This document shows positions 25,632 through 33,546 of a DNA stretch of 64,000 bases, piece after piece. The stretch covers positions 124,001-188,000 of the forward strand of contig NZ_BAGF01000070.1 of assembly GCF_000308755.1 (NCBI RefSeq), in the 5' to 3' direction. A model generated the notes under the pieces. It was given only the letters and a program-made list of their open reading frames with translations, made no database searches and was not told the origin of the DNA. The translations under genes and the position numbers were made by a program. The stretch comes from Nocardia pneumoniae NBRC 100136 (GTDB lineage Bacteria > Actinomycetota > Actinomycetes > Mycobacteriales > Mycobacteriaceae). Within the stretch, counting starts at the first letter, position 1. Each line of letters opens with the position of its first letter.

Positions 25632-26567
25632 GTGTTGTCCGTAGTGCCGAGTCCCGTCACCGTGCGCGCGCCGTCGAAGGTGAACCTCCATCTCGGAGTC
25701 GGCGACCTGCGCGCCGATGGCTATCACGACCTGACCACGGTATTCCAGGCGCTGTCGCTGAGCGACGATCTGCAGATCGCTCCGGCGGCGTCGCTCGCGG
25801 TTCGAGTCACCGGCGAGGGCGCCGCGGAGGTGCCGACCGACCGGACGAATCTGGTGTGGAAGGCGGCCGTCCGGCTCGCGCACCTCGGCGGCCGCGCACC
25901 CCTGGTGGAAATCGCGATCAGCAAAGGCATTCCGGTGGCCGGTGGTATGGCGGGCGGCAGCGCGGACGCCGCCGCGGCGCTGGTCGGCTTGAACGAGCTG
26001 TGGGATCTGGGCCTGTCCCGGGACGAGCTCGCCGCGGTGGCCGCCGAACTCGGCAGCGACGTTCCGTTCGCGCTGCACGGCGGCACCGCGCTGGGCACCG
26101 GCCGCGGGGAACGCCTGCTGCCGGTGCTGTCACGCAATACGTTTCACTGGGTGCTCGCCTTCGCGAAGGGCGGCCTGCCCACTCCGGCCGTTTTCGCCGA
26201 GCTCGATCGGCTCCGCGAGCACGGCGAACCGCCGCGCCTCGGCGAGCCGCAACGGCTGATGCAGGCACTGGCCTCCGGTGATCCACACCAGCTCGCCCCT
26301 CTGCTCGGCAACGATTTGCAGGCGGCGGCGCTGTCGCTGAAGCCGGAGCTGCGCCGCACACTGCGCGCTGGCGTGACCGCGGGCGCGCTGGCCGGGCTGG
26401 TGTCCGGCTCCGGACCCACCTGCGCGTTCCTGTGCGAGAGCGCGGAATCCGCGATATCGGTGGCCGCCGAGCTCGCGGGCGCGGGCGTGTGCCGCAGCGT
26501 GCGGACGGCCAGCGGCCCGGTGCCGGGGGCGCGCATCCTTACCGCCGATGCGTCCGGGAAGCACTGA
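25632..26567 (+). CDS. ispE: 4-diphosphocytidyl-2-C-methyl-D-erythritol kinase
   Basis: IspE phosphorylates CDP-methylerythritol in the MEP pathway for isoprenoids (decaprenyl phosphate, menaquinone). The GHMP-kinase motif PVAGGMAGGSADAAA, the opening VRAPSKVNLHLGVGD and the C-terminal GLVSGSGPTCAFL are intact. TAGGCT (25618-25623) is a good -10, so I take the GTG at 25632 as a leaderless start (311 aa); TTG at 25623 is the alternative. In M. tuberculosis ispE follows ksgA; here it is 4 kb away and on the opposite strand from ksgA. Confidence 0.93.
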   Translation: MLSVVPSPVTVRAPSKVNLHLGVGDLRADGYHDLTTVFQALSLSDDLQIAPAASLAVRVTGEGAAEVPTDRTNLVWKAAVRLAHLGGRAPLVEIAISKGIPVAGGMAGGSADAAAALVGLNELWDLGLSRDELAAVAAELGSDVPFALHGGTALGTGRGERLLPVLSRNTFHWVLAFAKGGLPTPAVFAELDRLREHGEPPRLGEPQRLMQALASGDPHQLAPLLGNDLQAAALSLKPELRRTLRAGVTAGALAGLVSGSGPTCAFLCESAESAISVAAELAGAGVCRSVRTASGPVPGARILTADASGKH

Positions 26568-26835
26568 CATCGCCCGCCGCGTCTGCTGACCGGCGGCTCC
26601 TGTCGCCTCTCGGACTCGGCCCGGTCTCGAGCAGGCTCCACCCTCTCCGAATGGGCGCATCCATCCGGAGCCGGTGCGCCCTGGGCGATGACGTCAGCGC
26701 TGGATCGCGCGTCGGCAATCGTGTTCGCCCCTCTGGACCGCGACGATGGTGGAGCGCGGTCCCGCAGATGCCGCCCGGCGGTCGCCGAGTGGGCCGGGCG
26801 AGCGGAAGCCGAGCGGCCGTCGAGCGCGACGTCCG

Positions 26836-27684
26836 TCAGGAGACGATGTCGGCCAGCCGATCGACTTGGTCGACATCGCGTCCGTAGCAGTAGAGCATCA
26901 CCTCGTCGGCGCCGAGATCCTCGAATTGGGCCATGGCCGTGCGGATCTCGTCCGGGGTGGTGAGCATTCCGGAGACCATGGACTCGGCGCGTCCGGTGAA
27001 CCGGTAGTAGGCGCCCATCGCGGCGCGAGCGTCATCGATGACCTCCTGCGGGCCGAGCGCCGCGTTCACCTGGGCGACGATGCGGGGCGCTCCGGACCTG
27101 CCGTGGTCCTTCCAGGAACGGCGCACGGTGTCGAACAGGCCACCCGCCCACGACGGCGGCGCGGCGGCGAGAAATCCTCCGCCCCAACGGCCCACGCGCT
27201 CGAGCGCCGCGGGTTGGAAACCGCCGAACAGGATTTCGGGACCTTCCGGCCGCAGCGGCGCGGGCCCGACTGGACCGCACTCGTCGCTGTAGGGCGCGCC
27301 GGACCATAGGCGGCGCATAATGGCGAGTTGCTCGTCGAGGCGGCGGCCGCGGGTGCGCAGGTCGGTGCCGGAGGCATCGTGATCGTCGGCGCGTCCGCCG
27401 ACGCCGAGGCCGAGCACGAATCGGCCGCCGGACATCCGGTCCAGGGTGGCGGCCTGTTTGGCGAGCAGCACCGGGTCGCGCAGCGGCGCGAGCAGCACTT
27501 CGGTCTGGACCTTGATCCTGGTGGTCGCTCCGGCGATCGTCGCGAGCGCGATCAGCGGTTCGGGGTTGTCGTACACCAGTCGGTCGAGCAGGCCGAGCGT
27601 GCGGAAGGGGCCCGCGTCGGCGCGCCGGGCCCAGTCGAGCAGGGCGGCGGAATCGGAGATGGGCAGGCCCAGGCCGACATGCAT
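26836..27684 (-). CDS. LLM-class (luciferase-like) flavin/F420-dependent oxidoreductase
   Basis: The 282-aa protein is a TIM-barrel luciferase-like monooxygenase: VGLGLPISDS at the start, RIKVQTEVLLAPLRDPVLLAKQ in the middle, and GRFVLGLGVGGRADD. Actinobacterial members often use F420, but the cofactor cannot be told here. The ATG at 27684 has GGAGGAACTCCC upstream; the reading frame stays open far into the shadow of the ABC-F gene. Its promoter is framed by two CGAAC-N3-GTTCG operators although no regulator gene is adjacent. Confidence 0.88.
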   Translation of the reverse strand: MHVGLGLPISDSAALLDWARRADAGPFRTLGLLDRLVYDNPEPLIALATIAGATTRIKVQTEVLLAPLRDPVLLAKQAATLDRMSGGRFVLGLGVGGRADDHDASGTDLRTRGRRLDEQLAIMRRLWSGAPYSDECGPVGPAPLRPEGPEILFGGFQPAALERVGRWGGGFLAAAPPSWAGGLFDTVRRSWKDHGRSGAPRIVAQVNAALGPQEVIDDARAAMGAYYRFTGRAESMVSGMLTTPDEIRTAMAQFEDLGADEVMLYCYGRDVDQVDRLADIVS

Positions 27685-27804
27685 GGGAGTTCCTCCAGAG
27701 GAGCGAAGCGGAATGGGAACGGTGCCGCCCGCCGAACACCTCGACGAGGTGGGGCTCCCATTCTGCGGCTGTACTTCTGGGGAGCGCCGGATCGGTTCCT
27801 TGGA

Positions 27805-27855
27805 ACGAACGTTGTTCGTCGAGATGACTGTAGGCGAACACTGTTCGTTCCGCAA
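27805..27855 (-). promoter_or_regulatory. LLM-gene promoter with two TetR-type operators
   Basis: On the minus strand a -35 TTGCGG (27850-27855) and a -10 TACAGT (27827-27832) are exactly 17 bp apart. The operator GCGAACACTGTTCGT (27834-27848) fills the spacer. A second, ACGAACGTTGTTCGT (27805-27819), covers the expected first transcribed bases. Confidence 0.8.
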
Positions 27856-27951
27856 GCGCTCCCACTCTCCGGGACGGCGGCCCCGCCACGCCGGTCGGTA
27901 CGCTGGCCCGGGGCCATCATCGGCCCGTCGCCGCAAGACACGGAAGGATCC

Positions 27952-29763
27952 ATGTCCAACCTGATCAATCTCGAACAGGTCCACAAGAGCTTCGGGATCA
28001 AGCCGTTGCTGGACAACGTCTCGCTCGGCGTGCACGCGGGCGAACGGATCGGGGTCGTCGGCCTCAACGGAGGCGGCAAGACCACCCTGCTCGAGGTGCT
28101 CACCGGCATCGAGGAACCGGACAGCGGCCGGGTCAGCAGGGTCGGTGGCTTGCGCATGGCGGTGGTGACGCAGCGCGGCACGCTGCCCGAGGGCGCGACC
28201 GTGGGCTCGGTGGTCCTGGCCGGTCTCGCCGACGACGCGATGACCGACCAGGTCGCCGAACACGAATGGGCCGCCAACCCGCGCATCCGCTCGGTGATGG
28301 AGGGCATCGGCATCGCCGATCTCGGCATGGACACCCTCGTCGACAACCTCTCCGGGGGCGAGCGCCGCCGGGTCGCGCTCGCCGCCGCGCTGGTGCGCGA
28401 GCTCGACCTGCTGGTACTGGACGAGCCGACCAACCACCTCGACGTGGAGGGCGTGCAGTGGCTGGCCGAACACCTGCTGAGCCGCCGCAGCGCGCTGGTC
28501 GTGGTGACCCACGACCGCTGGTTCCTCGACACCGTCGCCACCAACACCTGGGAAGTGGTCGGCGGCAAGGTGGAAAGCTACGAGGGCGGTTACGGCGACT
28601 GGATCTTCGCCCGCGCCGAGCGCGCCCGCCAGGCGGACGCCTCCGAGGCGCGGCGGCGCAACCTGGCCCGCAAGGAACTGGCCTGGCTGCGGCGCGGCCC
28701 GCAGGCCCGCACCTCCAAGCCGCGCTACCGGGTCGAGGCCGCCGAAGCCTTGATCGCGGACGTGCCGCCGCCGCGCGACAGCGTCTCGCTGGCCGCCTTC
28801 GCCCGCAAGCGCCTCGGGCGCGTCGTCGTCGAACTCGAGGACGCCACGCTCGCCACCCCGGACGGCAGGGAGCTGGTGCGCGATCTCACCTGGCGGCTGG
28901 CGCCGGGCGAACGCGTCGGTCTGGTGGGCGTCAACGGGTCGGGCAAGACGACGCTGCTGCGCGCGCTGGCCGGAGACACCGGGCCGAATGGCTCGGCGCT
29001 GGCCGCGGGCAAGCGCATCCAGGGCCAGACCGTGCAGATCGGCTGGCTGCGTCAGGAACTCGACGACCTGCCGACCGATCTGCGCGTTCTGGAGGCGGTG
29101 CAGCAGGTCGCGCAGCGAATCATGCTCGGCGACAAGGAGATCTCCGCGGGCCAGCTGGCCGAGCGGCTCGGCTTCAGCCCCGCCCGCCAGCGCACACCGG
29201 TCGGCGACCTGTCCGGCGGCGAGCGCCGCCGCCTGCAGCTGACGCGCATCCTGATGTCCGAGCCGAACGTCCTGCTGCTCGACGAGCCGACCAACGACCT
29301 GGACATCGACACGCTGCAACAGCTGGAGGACCTGCTGGACAACTGGGCGGGCACGCTGGTGGTGATCAGTCACGACCGCTACCTCATCGAGCGCATCTGC
29401 GACTCCACCTGGGCGCTGTTCGGCGACGGCAAGCTGACCAACCTGCCCGGCGGCATCGAGGAATACCTGGCCAAACGCGCCGCACTCACCGCTGGGCGAA
29501 CCCGCGCCACGGCGCCGGAGGCCAAGCCCGCCGACGCGCCCGCCACCGATTCCGCGGCCTACCGCGCAGCCCGCAAAGAGCTGACCCGCCTGGAACGCGC
29601 CATCGACAAACTGTCCGATCGCGAGCAGCGTCTGCACGCCGCGCTGGCCGACGCCGCCACCGATCCGGACAAGCTGGTCACGTTGGGTGCGGAACTCAAG
29701 CAGGTCATCGCAGAGAAGGAGACCGCGGAGGAACGCTGGCTGGAGCTGGCCGAAGGCGTGTAG
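27952..29763 (+). CDS. ABC-F family ATP-binding protein (Uup-like)
   Basis: ABC-F proteins have two ATPase domains and no membrane part, and act on ribosomes or nucleic acids. The 603-aa protein has Walker A GLNGGGKTT in the first half and GVNGSGKTT in the second, two LSGGERRR signatures and two DEPTN Walker B segments. It ends in a charged coiled coil (about 525-600) as in Uup. The first Walker A has Gly where Ala or Ser is more common. TACGCT at about 27899 is a likely -10. Whether it is a translation factor or a resistance protein is open. Confidence 0.92.
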   Translation: MSNLINLEQVHKSFGIKPLLDNVSLGVHAGERIGVVGLNGGGKTTLLEVLTGIEEPDSGRVSRVGGLRMAVVTQRGTLPEGATVGSVVLAGLADDAMTDQVAEHEWAANPRIRSVMEGIGIADLGMDTLVDNLSGGERRRVALAAALVRELDLLVLDEPTNHLDVEGVQWLAEHLLSRRSALVVVTHDRWFLDTVATNTWEVVGGKVESYEGGYGDWIFARAERARQADASEARRRNLARKELAWLRRGPQARTSKPRYRVEAAEALIADVPPPRDSVSLAAFARKRLGRVVVELEDATLATPDGRELVRDLTWRLAPGERVGLVGVNGSGKTTLLRALAGDTGPNGSALAAGKRIQGQTVQIGWLRQELDDLPTDLRVLEAVQQVAQRIMLGDKEISAGQLAERLGFSPARQRTPVGDLSGGERRRLQLTRILMSEPNVLLLDEPTNDLDIDTLQQLEDLLDNWAGTLVVISHDRYLIERICDSTWALFGDGKLTNLPGGIEEYLAKRAALTAGRTRATAPEAKPADAPATDSAAYRAARKELTRLERAIDKLSDREQRLHAALADAATDPDKLVTLGAELKQVIAEKETAEERWLELAEGV

Positions 29764-29980
29764 TTCGCCGCGCTTGCCGCCGTCGGCCCACTCGAAGTCG
29801 GCAGCGATCCTCTGCCGAGCGCTCACGTGCTCGTTCATCCGCCGATACGCGGCGGCCCGACGTGCCCTCGATCAGTCGGCGCGCGCCCAGAGCGGCAATG
29901 GGCTGCACAGCGCGGAAACGCGGACGCGAGAATCGATATGGCCATGGGCGATGCTCGGCACGACGATCCCCTTGCGCCAC

Positions 29981-30030
29981 ATACCTAAGGGGGGTATCTT
30001 TCAGATGTCGGGGATACCCCCCGGATGTAT
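29981..30030. promoter_or_regulatory. Two CsoR-type copper operators
   Basis: ATACCTAAGGGGGGTAT (29981-29997) and, in opposite orientation, ATACCCCCCGGATGTAT (30014-30030) match the TACCCC-rich palindromic box of CsoR copper repressors. They lie 29-78 bp upstream of copZ. No csoR gene is present in the window. Confidence 0.8.
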
Positions 30031-30058
30031 GACAATGATGGAGCGAAGGAGTCGGAAA

Positions 30059-30265
30059 ATGCCCACCACCACCTACACCGTCACCGGGATGACCTGCGGG
30101 CACTGCGTCAGCTCCGTCAAGACCGAGATCGGCAAGATCGACGGTGTGACCAGCGTCGACGTCGATCTCGCCAGCGGCGCGGTCCGGGTCGACAGCACCG
30201 GGCCGATCGCCGATGCCGATATCGTCGCCGCCGTCGACGAGGCGGGCTACGAAGTCGCCGTCTGA
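30059..30265 (+). CDS. CopZ-like heavy-metal-associated (HMA) copper chaperone
   Basis: This 68-aa single-domain protein has the metal-binding MTCGHC motif at about residues 11-16 and the ferredoxin-like fold pattern VTGMTCGHCVSSVKTEI. It probably carries Cu(I) in the cytoplasm to a P-type ATPase. AAGGAG lies 8 nt before the ATG. The upstream CsoR boxes indicate copper induction. It stands alone; copA and csoR are usually neighbours in actinobacteria but are absent here. Confidence 0.93.
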   Translation: MPTTTYTVTGMTCGHCVSSVKTEIGKIDGVTSVDVDLASGAVRVDSTGPIADADIVAAVDEAGYEVAV

Positions 30266-30280
30266 ATCCCGTTTTCCGCC

Positions 30281-30308
30281 TGGCTCCTCGCACACTTGCG
30301 AGGAGCCA
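30281..30308. terminator. Bidirectional hairpin between copZ and ksgA
   Basis: A 12-bp perfect stem, TGGCTCCTCGCA and TGCGAGGAGCCA, encloses a 4-nt loop. It lies between the convergent copZ and ksgA stops. There is no U-tract, as often in actinobacterial terminators. Confidence 0.8.
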
Positions 30309-30325
30309 CTGCCGTATGCGGAGCG

Positions 30326-31207
30326 CTACGCCTGGGCGGCCAGACGGACGAAGGCCGCGGTGTCGAGTGTCTCGCCGCGCGCGGTGGGCGAAATGCCCGC
30401 GGCGAGCAGGCGGCGTTCGGCTTCGGCGGGCGAGCCCGCCCAGGCGGCGAGCGCGGCGCGGAGGGTCTTGCGGCGCTGGGCGAAGGCGGCGTCGATGACC
30501 TCGAAGACCTTGCGGCGGTGCGCGTCGTCCATCGGCCACGGCGGCTGGGCGAAACGTTCGATCCGGACCAAGCCCGACTCGACGCGCGGAACCGGCCAGA
30601 ACACCTGGGTGCCGACCGCGCCAGCGCGCCGGACCGTGCCGAAGAAACCCGCCTTCACACTCGGCACGCCATAGACGCGGCTACCGGGCTCGGCGGCGAG
30701 CCGATCGGCCACCTCGGCCTGCACCATCACCAGAGCCACCGCGATGCTCGGCAATTCGGCCAGGAGATGCAGCAGTACCGGCACCGCCACGTTGTACGGC
30801 AGATTGGCCACCAGCGCGGTCGGCACGGCGGGAAGATCCGCGGCGGTGACGCGCAGCGCGTCCGCCTCCACCACCGACAACCGCGCCGCCAGTTCCGGCG
30901 CCCGATCCGCGACCGTGACCGGAAGATGCCGCGCGAGCACTGGATCGATCTCGACGGCGACCACCGAATCCACCACATCCAGCAGCGCGAGGGTCAGCGA
31001 ACCCAGACCGGGCCCGACCTCGAGCACCACGTCGGCGCGCCCGACGCCCGCGGCCGCGACGATCCGGCGCACCGTGTTCGCGTCGTGCACGAAGTTCTGC
31101 CCGAGCTGCTTGGTCGGGCGAATCCCGAACCGTTCGGCCAGCACGCGCACCTCGGCGGGACCGAGCAGCGCGGCACTTCCGCGAGCGGCAATCTCAGGTT
31201 CGGGCAC
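30326..31207 (-). CDS. ksgA: 16S rRNA (adenine1518/1519-N6)-dimethyltransferase
   Basis: KsgA (RsmA) dimethylates two adjacent adenosines of helix 45 of 16S rRNA during 30S maturation; its loss gives kasugamycin resistance. The 293-aa protein has the entry motif LGQNFVHDANTVRRIV, SAM motif I VLEVGPGLGSLT, and the catalytic NLPYNVA. It lies 70 bp downstream of rpfB on the same strand, as in M. tuberculosis. The usual third gene, ispE, is not next in line here. Confidence 0.97.
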   Translation of the reverse strand: MPEPEIAARGSAALLGPAEVRVLAERFGIRPTKQLGQNFVHDANTVRRIVAAAGVGRADVVLEVGPGLGSLTLALLDVVDSVVAVEIDPVLARHLPVTVADRAPELAARLSVVEADALRVTAADLPAVPTALVANLPYNVAVPVLLHLLAELPSIAVALVMVQAEVADRLAAEPGSRVYGVPSVKAGFFGTVRRAGAVGTQVFWPVPRVESGLVRIERFAQPPWPMDDAHRRKVFEVIDAAFAQRRKTLRAALAAWAGSPAEAERRLLAAGISPTARGETLDTAAFVRLAAQA

Positions 31208-31277
31208 CTCGAGAATCTATCAACCGAGTGTCGACGCCACCCTTCCGCTCGCCGCGGCCGGGCCTCCGCAGGACGCG

Positions 31278-32411
31278 TCAGCTGATGCCGAGCCTGCCGG
31301 TGCAGGCGGGCCAGGCGCCCCAGCCCTGCCGTTGCCGGGTGATCTCGGCGATGGCGATCTGCTCCTCCCTGGTCGCCAGATCGGCGCGCGGCGCGTACCG
31401 CAGACCGCCCTGCCGCTCCCAGGTGCCCTGGTCGAACTGCACGCCGCCGTAGTAACCGTTGCCGGTGTTGATCGACCAGTTGCCGGTCGACTCGCAGCGG
31501 GCCAGCGCGTCCCAGATCGCGCCGTCGCGCACCGGAGGCACCTCGGTGCCCGGCTTGGCGCCCTTGCGGACGGTCTTCGGCTGCGCGGCGACGGTCACCG
31601 TCGAGCCGATCGGCGTGCGGTCGACTTCCTGGCCGTTGACCATGGTGACCGCGAACGTGACGTCCTGGACGCCCGGCTTGCCGGGTGATTCCACGACGGT
31701 GCGGCTCATGTTCAAGGTCGGGTCTTCGATGACGTTCTCCGGCGGATCCAGCGGCATCGTCTCGGTGTGCCGCTCCACCCGCTTGCGCGTCACCGTGATG
31801 CGCAGGCCATTCGTCAGCGGGGTCGACGCGGCGGGTTCGACGGAGTCCTGCTCGATCAGCGGGATGCCCGCGACCTTCAGGAACTCACCGACCGTGGGGG
31901 CGGCCAGGCGAACGTCCACCGGGTTGCCGATGCCGTCGAGCAGCGAGACCGTGCGCGGGGTCGCGATGAGCAGCGACGCGCCCTGCAGCGGCAGCTTCTC
32001 CTCGCGCGCGGGCGAGACGTACACCTCTTTCGGGATCTTCAGCTGCTCGAGCGCCTCCCCGGCGGTCACACCGGTGGTCCACACCTTCTGCGTCAAGCCG
32101 TCGACCGAGATGTCGACTTCCCGTGCCCGATTGAGCGTGATGGTCGCGCCGTTGCCGATGTGCGCGGCCAACGCGGGAGCCACCTTGTCCCGGTCGGTCA
32201 CGGCGAAGCCCGCGGCCTTCAGGACGCCGCGCACGTCGCGCGACATGGTGGTCTGCAACAGCTTCTCGCCGTCCACGACGACGGTCACCGTCTTGCGGTT
32301 CACGATCGCCAGGCCCGCGCCGACGATCAGCGTCAGCAACAGCGCCCCGACCGCGAGGTACAGCAGCGGGGACCGCGACTGGTTGATCCGCGTAAAGGGT
32401 GACATGGTCAC
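31278..32411 (-). CDS. rpfB: Resuscitation-promoting factor RpfB
   Basis: RpfB is a lytic transglycosylase of the outer envelope face that helps dormant cells regrow. The 377-aa protein has a membrane segment (about 15-36), three DUF348 repeats (about 40-195), a G5 domain (about 210-285) and a C-terminal Rpf domain starting DGAIWDALARCESTGNWS, with the catalytic Glu after Cys. M. tuberculosis RpfB is a lipoprotein; here no Cys follows the helix, so it is probably anchored by an uncleaved helix. The start may be GTG 32411 or ATG 32405; neither has a clear RBS. The 170 bp upstream show no riboswitch I can identify. Confidence 0.95.
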   Translation of the reverse strand: MTMSPFTRINQSRSPLLYLAVGALLLTLIVGAGLAIVNRKTVTVVVDGEKLLQTTMSRDVRGVLKAAGFAVTDRDKVAPALAAHIGNGATITLNRAREVDISVDGLTQKVWTTGVTAGEALEQLKIPKEVYVSPAREEKLPLQGASLLIATPRTVSLLDGIGNPVDVRLAAPTVGEFLKVAGIPLIEQDSVEPAASTPLTNGLRITVTRKRVERHTETMPLDPPENVIEDPTLNMSRTVVESPGKPGVQDVTFAVTMVNGQEVDRTPIGSTVTVAAQPKTVRKGAKPGTEVPPVRDGAIWDALARCESTGNWSINTGNGYYGGVQFDQGTWERQGGLRYAPRADLATREEQIAIAEITRQRQGWGAWPACTGRLGIS

Positions 32412-32581
32412 AGCACGATAACGAGGGTGCCGGGACCCGACAACCGCAAGCTCCGGAACAGGGGCTTTTCAATATCACGATCAAATATCGACGGCGCAGG
32501 TAAATCACGGAACGAGATACCAAACGTGACATAGAACACATTTGGGATGGCGGGCTCTCGTCAGCGAAGCGGCCGGGAGCC

Positions 32582-33409
32582 TTAGATGCGGTAGACGCGA
32601 CGCGCGTTGGCGGTGGTGATCTTCGCCAATTCCGCGGGGTCCTGCTCGCGCAGTGCGGCCAGCGCTCGCACCGTGTAGGGCAGGCAGTACGGCTCGTTGG
32701 GCGCGCCACGGAACGGATGCGGGGTCAGATACGGCGCGTCCGTCTCGACCAGGATCTGATCGTCGGGCACGACTCGAGCCGCCTCGCGCAGCTCGTGCGC
32801 GTTCTTGAAGCTCACCGTCCCGGAGAAACTCAGGATGTACCCCTCGGCCACGCAGGACAGCGCCATGTTCGTGTCCGAGGAGAAGCAGTGGAAGATCACG
32901 GTGTCCGGCGGGCCCTCGTCCAGCAGCACCGTCAGCAGGTCGTGGTCGGCCTCGCGATTGTGGATCATCAGCGGCTTGCGGACCCGTTTGGCCAGGTCGA
33001 TATGCCAGCGGAAACCCTCGATCTGCGTCTCGATGTCCGCGCAGCCGTCCAGCTTGCCCGGCCAGTAGTAGTCCAGGCCGGTCTCGCCGACGGCGACCAC
33101 GCGCGGGTCGGCGGCCAGGCGCTCCAGCTCGGCCTTCGCCGCGTCGTCCAGCGCGTTCGCCCTGGTCGGATGCAGTGCGACGGCCGCGAACACGCGATCG
33201 TCCCAGTGCGCGGCCCGCACCGCCCACCGCGCCGCGGCCAGGTCGTCGGCCACGGTGACCACCTGGCCGACGCCGACCGAAGCGGCCCGGTCCACGATCG
33301 CCGCGGTGGAGGCCGCGTCGGTCGCGCCGCAGGCGTCCAGGTGGGTGTGCGCATCCACGATCGGCGCGAGCGGCTCCGGCAGCTCCGGCGCGGGACGGGC
33401 GGCGCTCAT
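32582..33409 (-). CDS. TatD family metal-dependent hydrolase
   Basis: This 275-aa TIM-barrel hydrolase is related to TatD/YcfH nucleases. Metal ligands are visible in VDAHTHLDACG, in VGETGLDYYW, in PLMIHNREAD, and in VETDAPYLTPHP. It acts in the cytoplasm, probably as a 3'-5' exonuclease. The metG-tatD-rpfB-ksgA order is conserved with mycobacteria. It is divergent from metG across 137 bp, and its stop is 170 bp before rpfB, which leaves room for a separate rpfB promoter. Confidence 0.94.
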   Translation of the reverse strand: MSAARPAPELPEPLAPIVDAHTHLDACGATDAASTAAIVDRAASVGVGQVVTVADDLAAARWAVRAAHWDDRVFAAVALHPTRANALDDAAKAELERLAADPRVVAVGETGLDYYWPGKLDGCADIETQIEGFRWHIDLAKRVRKPLMIHNREADHDLLTVLLDEGPPDTVIFHCFSSDTNMALSCVAEGYILSFSGTVSFKNAHELREAARVVPDDQILVETDAPYLTPHPFRGAPNEPYCLPYTVRALAALREQDPAELAKITTANARRVYRI

Positions 33410-33546
33410 CGACGGCCACCCCCGGCGAGCGCACCGTGGTCGGCGAGCGCGCGGTGGTCACGCAGCGCGGAGGCATCGACCCGCGGATCGACGCCGGGGA
33501 TATTCACGCGAGCGAAGGAATGCACGAGCATTACAGTAGACACACC

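Noticed and set aside
26836..29838. A 1000-codon open frame on the minus strand
   Set aside because: Only the last 282 codons, from the ATG at 27684, encode a recognisable LLM protein with a good RBS. The rest lies opposite the ABC-F gene and is low-complexity.
32412..32581. c-di-AMP (ydaO-type) riboswitch before rpfB
   Set aside because: Riboswitches control rpf genes in some actinobacteria, so I searched this 170-bp region, but found no matching conserved core or pairing.
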